Shown here one piece after another: positions 62,296-64,000 of a DNA stretch of 64,000 bases. Made by a program: the position numbers and the translations under genes. The notes beneath the pieces are model-generated. The model worked only from the letters and a program-made list of their open reading frames with translations, searched no databases and had not been told where the DNA came from. Source of the stretch: Sphingomonas sp. Leaf242 (GTDB taxonomy: Bacteria; Pseudomonadota; Alphaproteobacteria; Sphingomonadales; Sphingomonadaceae); assembly GCF_001422045.1 (NCBI RefSeq), contig NZ_LMLW01000010.1, forward strand, positions 94,756 to 158,755. Reading direction: 5' to 3'. Within the stretch, counting starts at the first letter, position 1; each line of letters begins with the position of its first letter.

Positions 62296-62526
62296 ATGCG
62301 ACTTTCGCGAGCCCGGACGGTCACGCTGTCGTGCACGCTGGTGGCACTGGTCACAGGGTATGGTTCCGGCGGCATCAGCGTTTCGATAGCGTCGCGATAC
62401 TCGCTCTCCCCGGTCGCTTGGGCGTTCGACAACGACAGCGGCACGTTTCTGATCCTCGCAACGCTTTTCGTCGTCACCATCGGTGTCATGGTCCTGCTCA
62501 TCGCCCTGCTGGCGCTCGTCCACTAA
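62296..62526 (+). CDS. Small membrane protein, hypothetical
   Basis: A 76-residue frame from ATG 62296. The N-terminal half has a weak hydrophobic stretch (TVTLSCTLVALVTGYGSG) and the C-terminal half a clear membrane helix (FLILATLFVVTIGVMVLLIA, LLALVH). I recognise no family, and no ribosome-binding site is obvious. It may be real because both hydrophobic regions are well formed, but it could be a chance frame in the space before ilvD. Confidence 0.4.
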   Translation: MRLSRARTVTLSCTLVALVTGYGSGGISVSIASRYSLSPVAWAFDNDSGTFLILATLFVVTIGVMVLLIALLALVH

Positions 62527-62590
62527 ATTGCCCGTTCGGCCTCGCAACTCTCTTGCGCAAATACCCCCTCCCGCGACATAGGCGTTCGCC

Positions 62591-64000
62591 ATGACCCGCA
62601 CATTCGATAAATCGCGCCTGCCGAGCCGGCATGTCTCCGTCGGTCCCGAGCGCGCCCCGCACCGCAGCTATTACTACGCGATGGGCCTCGACGAGGAGCA
62701 GATCGCACGCCCGTTCGTCGCGCTCGCGTCCGCCGGCAACAACTCCGCGCCCTGCAACACCACGCTCGACGCACAGGCCGATGCCGCGCAGGCCGGCGTC
62801 ATCCAGGGCGGCGGCATGCCACGCCGCTTCAACACGATCACCGTCACCGACGGCATCGCGATGGGCCATCAGGGCATGAAGGCCTCGCTGGTGAGCCGCG
62901 AAGTCATTGCCGACTCGGTCGAGCTCTCGGTACGCGGCCATTGCTACGACGCGCTGGTCGGGTTCGCCGGTTGCGACAAGTCGCTTCCGGGCATGATGAT
63001 GGCGATGCTACGCCTCAATATCCCCTCCGTCTTCGTCTATGGCGGCTCGATCCTGCCCGGCCGCTATCAGGACCGCGACGTCACCGTCGTCGACGTGTTC
63101 GAGATCGTCGGCAAATACGCGGCCGGCGCGTGCCCGCTTTCCGAAGTCCACGCGATCGAGAAGGTCGCGTGCCCCGGCCACGGCGCGTGCGGCGGCCAGT
63201 ACACCGCCAACACGATGGCCTGCGTCGCGGAAGCGATCGGTTTGTCGATCCCGAACAGCAACATGGTGCCGGCTCCTTACACCACGCGCGAACAGATTGC
63301 GGTCGCCGCCGGTGCGCAGGTCATGGAGTGTCTCGCCGACAACATCCGCCCCCGCGACATCTGCACGCGCGAGGCGTTCATCAACGCTGCGCGCGTCGTC
63401 GCCGCGACCGGCGGCTCGACCAACGCCGCGCTGCATCTGCCCGCGATGGCGTCCGAAGCCGGGATCGAATTCGACCTGTTCGACGTCGCCGAGATCTTCA
63501 AGACAACGCCGTACATCGCGGACCTCAAACCCGGTGGTAAGTACGTCGCCAAGGATATGTACGAGGCCGGCGGCGTCTACATGCTGATGAAGACGATGCT
63601 CGCCGGCGGTTTCCTCAACGGCGATTGCCTGACGGTGACGGGCAAGTCGCTGGGCGAGAACATCGACCAGGTGACGTGGAACCCCGACCAGAAGGTCATT
63701 TACGACATCAAGACTCCGCTCACACCGACTGGCGGCGTCGTCGGCCTGCGCGGTAGTCTCGCCCCCGACGGCGCGATCGTGAAGGTCGCCGGCATGCACC
63801 GCCTCCAGTTCTCGGGACCTGCGCGCGTGTTCGACTGCGAGGAGGACACCTTCGCCGCCGTCGAGAACCGCGAGATCAACGAGGGCGAAGTCATCGTCAT
63901 CCGCTACGAAGGCCCCAAGGGCGGCCCCGGCATGCGCGAGATGCTGTCGACCACCGCCGCGCTCTACGGGCTCGGCATGGGCGAGAGCGTCGCGCTGATC
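62591..64000 (+). CDS. ilvD: Dihydroxy-acid dehydratase, N-terminal 470 residues
   Basis: The third step of branched-chain amino acid synthesis: dehydrates 2,3-dihydroxy-isovalerate and its homolog using an Fe-S cluster and Mg2+. The frame starts at ATG 62591 and runs off the right edge. Cluster and active-site regions are LASAGNNSAPCNTTLDAQAD, FAGCDKSLPGMMMAMLRLNI, CPGHGACGGQYTANTMACVA and GGSTNAALHLPAMA. All three cluster cysteines are in the visible part. The missing C-terminus would be roughly 100-140 residues by family length. Confidence 0.97.
   Translation, partial: MTRTFDKSRLPSRHVSVGPERAPHRSYYYAMGLDEEQIARPFVALASAGNNSAPCNTTLDAQADAAQAGVIQGGGMPRRFNTITVTDGIAMGHQGMKASLVSREVIADSVELSVRGHCYDALVGFAGCDKSLPGMMMAMLRLNIPSVFVYGGSILPGRYQDRDVTVVDVFEIVGKYAAGACPLSEVHAIEKVACPGHGACGGQYTANTMACVAEAIGLSIPNSNMVPAPYTTREQIAVAAGAQVMECLADNIRPRDICTREAFINAARVVAATGGSTNAALHLPAMASEAGIEFDLFDVAEIFKTTPYIADLKPGGKYVAKDMYEAGGVYMLMKTMLAGGFLNGDCLTVTGKSLGENIDQVTWNPDQKVIYDIKTPLTPTGGVVGLRGSLAPDGAIVKVAGMHRLQFSGPARVFDCEEDTFAAVENREINEGEVIVIRYEGPKGGPGMREMLSTTAALYGLGMGESVALI

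Overview
The window looks like a chromosomal segment of a sphingomonad alphaproteobacterium (Sphingomonas or close kin). It is GC-rich and carries a CckA hybrid kinase, a PopZ-like DUF2497 protein between tolC and valS, two Flp pilins, a LOV histidine kinase, and housekeeping neighbourhoods (aroK-aroB divergent from xerD; dapA near smpB) that I associate from memory with this order. No phage, plasmid, CRISPR array, rRNA operon or transposase gene was seen.

Layout. 1-17 kb: a truncated secreted hydrolase, the envelope pair alpha-2-macroglobulin/PBP1C, a secreted protein of unknown function, a leftward block (LysR regulator, MFS exporter, cupin), tRNA-Thr, DUF429 and DUF347 proteins, an EEP-family hydrolase and an EthD-like protein. 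17-24 kb: rarA, a padR-DUF2218 operon with a candidate operator, then a lower-GC island (about 20.1-21.6 kb) with a thioesterase and a MEKHLA-domain gene on divergent related leaders, a GT4 glycosyltransferase and radA. 24-29 kb: small genes and the cvpA / IscU-like / KefB-like / DUF423 run with overlapping starts and stops. 29-35 kb: aroK-aroB-DUF2256 leftward; a small membrane protein, a secreted 615-aa protein, xerD and accA rightward; a strong two-way terminator; two Flp pilins. 35-46 kb: mutT, a 2-keto-3-deoxygluconate permease behind another copy of the same leader, tRNA-Cys, pcm, tolC, popZ-like, LOV kinase and valS. 46-64 kb: MATE pump, NYN protein, DoxX, greB, lytic transglycosylase, dapA, 2OG oxygenase-like protein, smpB, DUF2062, two M13 metallopeptidases, cckA with a receiver protein, and the start of ilvD.

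Functional themes are peptidoglycan and envelope upkeep (PBP1C, Slt, A2M, TolC, DapA), polarity and cell cycle (CckA, PopZ-like, Flp pilins), biosynthesis (AroK, AroB, AccA, DapA, IlvD) and genome maintenance (RarA, RadA, XerD, MutT).

The most unusual signal is a leader module present three times, upstream of a thioesterase (20561, minus), a MEKHLA protein (21032, plus) and a 27-codon leader ORF coupled to a KDG permease (37002, minus). In all three, a GATAAAGT core lies exactly 111 nt before the ATG. Two copies are about 79% identical over 170 bp without gaps. Also notable are at least four classes of paired-palindrome (REP/MITE-like) elements, one lying in frame inside the valS coding sequence, and a patch of about 50% GC in the same gene.
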